NCBI GenBank assembly: GCA_009602725.1
Contig: WELB01000223.1
Coordinates: 202,318 to 216,952, forward strand
Direction: 5' to 3'
Origin: Spirogloea muscicola
Taxonomy: Eukaryota; Streptophyta; Zygnematophyceae; Spirogloeales; Spirogloeaceae
DNA: 14,635 nt
Part shown: positions 1-14,635 of the stretch, in pieces
How the letters are laid out: every line of letters begins with the position of its first letter
Position numbering within the stretch: the first letter of the stretch is position 1
The notes under the pieces: generated by a model
Database searches by the model: none
What the model was told of the DNA's origin: nothing
What the model saw: only the letters and a program-made list of their open reading frames with translations
Made by a program: the position numbers and the translations under genes

Positions 1-13053
<13,053 letters not shown>

Positions 13054-13237
13054 TGCTTGTTTGCTTGATTCTGACCAGTTGACCAGGTAACCAGGTTGAT
13101 GATGGATTGAGTCACCATCTAGTCCAAGCTGCACTGGTCATTCCTCACACTCGACACATGCTGTTCTCAAGCTGCTGGAGTCTGGGGACAGTGGCAGTGC
13201 CTGCCAGGAGCGTGGCAGCCCATGAGAGGAGACGGTG
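13054..13237. other. Intergenic region between converging PHYLLO and mS35-like genes
   Basis: These 184 bp lie between the PHYLLO stop and the stop of the minus-strand gene, so both 3' UTRs must end here or overlap. I see no TGTAA polyadenylation signal of the chlorophyte type on either strand within it, and no small RNA or ORF of note. The two transcripts probably overlap at their 3' ends (inference). Confidence 0.7.
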
Positions 13238-14635
13238 TCAATCAGGAGCTAAGGTCATGGTCGTGGCATCGGAGTTGCCATTGGTATCGGCGACGACGTT
13301 GGCATCGGTGTCCTCATTGTTATTGTCAGCCGTGCGTGCCTCGTCAATGAGCGCCACCAGAATGCGTAGCACATCCTTGCGATTCTCCTCGCGTGCCGCG
13401 TAGCGCTCGCTTATGATTGTGAGGGCGTCCCTGGCCGGGTTGTAGCGTCGGCCGACCAGCGCCAGCAGCCGGGCGCGTGCCAAGGTAGACAGGCCCAGCT
13501 CCTTCACGTGCACCATGACCTGATGGCCGCAACGAGGTGACAGCGGGAGTCAGACAATGCCGCCCAGGGCTCATCATAAGGTGCACGTGCGCAATGGAGT
13601 CTGTCATTAGTTTACAGACTCAACGATTGTCAAATTTATGGTCAATTTAATGGTTGATTATCAAAAATCGTGTGTTAGAAGCCATACCTTGACCTTGCGG
13701 TTGGCGGGGTGCCAGGCATCGCCACCAGGCCCAAGCACGACGCGCGTCTCCCAGTGCAGGATGGGGCCCTCACCAGGGGGCTCCCCCCCTTCTGTCACCG
13801 GCGCCTCCAGCGCCTCTTCTGCACTGGGCAGCGGTGGAGGTCAGGCTCGGTGGCCAGCGGAGGACCCCAGCATGGCCGCCTGAGGAAACCCCTCACTACC
13901 ACTTGCGCTGTCCGGCCCATTCATCCCGTTGGGCTGGCCTCTCGTAGCCACTGCCTGCCATTTATGGAGCTATTAACTTTCCCTCACTGCCTCGCACTAC
14001 ATCAAGGTGCTTCAGGGTCGACAACCAAGGGTCCAGCTATGAAGCACATGACCTGATCCTCCCTGAACAGAATGTTAGTGAGCTGCTGCCAACCTTCGAT
14101 TGGGGGTCAAGATTTGGGGATAGGAATCTGTCTTGCACTACACCAAGGTGCTTCAGAATTGACAACCAAGGGTCCGGCTATGAAGCACATTACCTGATCC
14201 TCTTATAAGAAGAACATCAATGAGATACTGCCAATCTCCTAACGGAGGGTCAGGGTTTGGTGTCAAAGCTCTGCGGTGGCGCACCAGAGATCATGCCCCA
14301 GAACGTCGGGTGGCCGAGCCAGTCGTCCACGAGGCCGCGCGCGTCGTAGAGGTGCTCGAAGCGGCCGTCCGGCGGGCCCGCCGCCGCCGCCATCTCGTCG
14401 CTCAGCCCGTCCCAAGTGCCGTGCCGCTCGCGCCGCCGCAGCCGCCGCCCCCGGCCACCGCCCTCGGCCGGCGGCGGCGGCCCTGCTGCGGAGACGGCGT
14501 GCAGCGGTGGCGTCGCGGCGTCAGTGCCAAGAAGGAGCGCCGCGTCATGATGAGGCCTGAGGCGAGCCGGACGAGGAGCGACGAGGGCGGCCGGGCTCGC
14601 ACCACCATCGCCGCCGCCGCCGCCGCCGCCGCCGC
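13238..14635 (-). CDS. mS35: Mitochondrial small ribosomal subunit protein mS35-like (S24/S35 family), 5' partial
   Basis: Three exons on the minus strand, in transcript order: 14635 (or beyond) to 14285, 13818-13688 and 13519-13238, ending in TGA. Joints are phase 1 (ATCTCTG/GTGCGC to GTGCAG/AA) and phase 0 (GTCAAG/GTATGG to CATCAG/GTCATG), so the frame is continuous. The last exons read WHPANRKVK, VMVHVKELGLST, LVGRRYNPARDALTIISERY and REENRKDVLRILVALIDEAR, the pattern of the conserved mitochondrial S24/S35 domain (PF10213 type). The protein is a component of the mitoribosomal small subunit. The C-terminus is a tail rich in N, D and T. The first exon contains HGTWDGLSDEM and HLYDARGLVDDWLGHPTFWGMIS preceded by Gly/Pro/Arg-rich low complexity. 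No in-frame ATG is visible upstream, so the start is outside the window or reached by another splice. Family assignment is from memory of the domain and has not been searched. Confidence 0.72.
13819..14284 (-). other. Intron of the mS35-like gene (466 nt)
   Basis: On the minus strand, donor CTCTG/GTGCGC (14284) and acceptor CAGTGCAG (13819-13820), phase 1. More than half of its length is a tandem duplication with a 141-bp period (separate entry). An alternative acceptor five bases upstream (CTGCCCAG) would be out of phase. No gene is recognised inside it. Confidence 0.65.
13994..14262. repeat. Tandem duplication, period about 141 bp, two diverged copies
   Basis: gcactacatcaaggtgcttc starts at 13994 and gcactacaccaaggtgcttc at 14135. 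The first 68 bases of the two copies (13994-14061 and 14135-14202) differ at six positions by my count. The second halves are more diverged and need a one-base gap, but both end in a shared GGGTCAxGxTTTGG block near 14105-14118 and 14246-14260. The duplication lies inside an intron of the minus-strand gene. Confidence 0.85.
14609..14635. repeat. (GCC/GGC)n trinucleotide tract at the window edge
   Basis: About nine uninterrupted GCC units run to the end of the window. On the minus strand they read as (GCG)n immediately upstream of an ATG at 14608, so they could be 5' UTR. In the frame of the mS35-like exon they would encode polyglycine. Confidence 0.9.

Noticed and set aside
13819-13825. Upstream acceptor CTGCCCAG for the second mS35-like exon
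   Set aside because: It would need an incoming phase-2 donor, while the donor found at 14284 is phase 1; the GTGCAG acceptor fits.
13994-14262. CRISPR array
   Set aside because: There are only two diverged copies of a 141-bp unit, with no short repeat/spacer pattern, in a eukaryotic intron.

Overview
The window looks like nuclear DNA of a green alga. It carries one very intron-rich gene on the + strand and part of a second gene, tail to tail, on the - strand. Evidence for a eukaryote: conserved protein blocks are broken into short exons joined by GT-AG introns (two look GC-AG) of roughly 110-510 nt, exons are clearly richer in G+C than introns, and degenerate telomere-type repeats of the TTTAGGG kind sit inside introns. 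The plant/Chlorella telomere type, the high intron density and the gene content suggest a chlorophyte, perhaps a trebouxiophyte. That taxonomic guess is inference.

Positions 1-13053 (+) are the PHYLLO gene, a natural fusion of four eubacterial men genes for phylloquinone (vitamin K1) synthesis. The order is isochorismate synthase (MenF/ICS, 3-4309), SEPHCHC synthase (MenD, 4476 to about 8300), o-succinylbenzoate synthase (MenC, about 8320-11115) and SHCHC synthase, an alpha/beta hydrolase (MenH, 11438-13053). I reconstructed 32 exons and 31 introns by hand. The joined frame from base 3 to the TAG at 13051-13053 is 6099 nt, or 2032 codons plus stop, with every junction phase-compatible. The 5' end of the gene (plastid transit peptide and N-terminal part of ICS) lies left of the window. 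Key catalytic residues of all four modules are visible. One polypeptide could therefore take chorismate to isochorismate, SEPHCHC, SHCHC and o-succinylbenzoate. The ICS module is whole through its C-terminus, unlike land-plant PHYLLO, which keeps only the 5' part of menF.

Positions 13054-13237 are a short intergenic stretch shared by two converging 3' ends. Positions 13238-14635 (-) hold the 3' part of a gene for a mitochondrial ribosomal small-subunit protein of the mS35 (S24/S35) family. It has three visible exons, and its 5' end is at or beyond the right edge. A 141-bp-period tandem duplication lies in one of its introns, and a GCC trinucleotide tract lies at the window edge.

The points most worth a second look are: oppositely oriented telomere-like arrays in the two introns flanking exon 2; two probable GC-AG introns; a degenerate second copy of an ICS motif inside an intron; a large charged insertion between the catalytic Asp and His of the MenH module; an uncertain MenD-MenC junction with an exon-like stretch in its intron; and a competing frame resembling a mitochondrial presequence at the mS35 5' end. 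I found no rRNA, tRNA, CRISPR array, insertion sequence or bacterial-type promoter.
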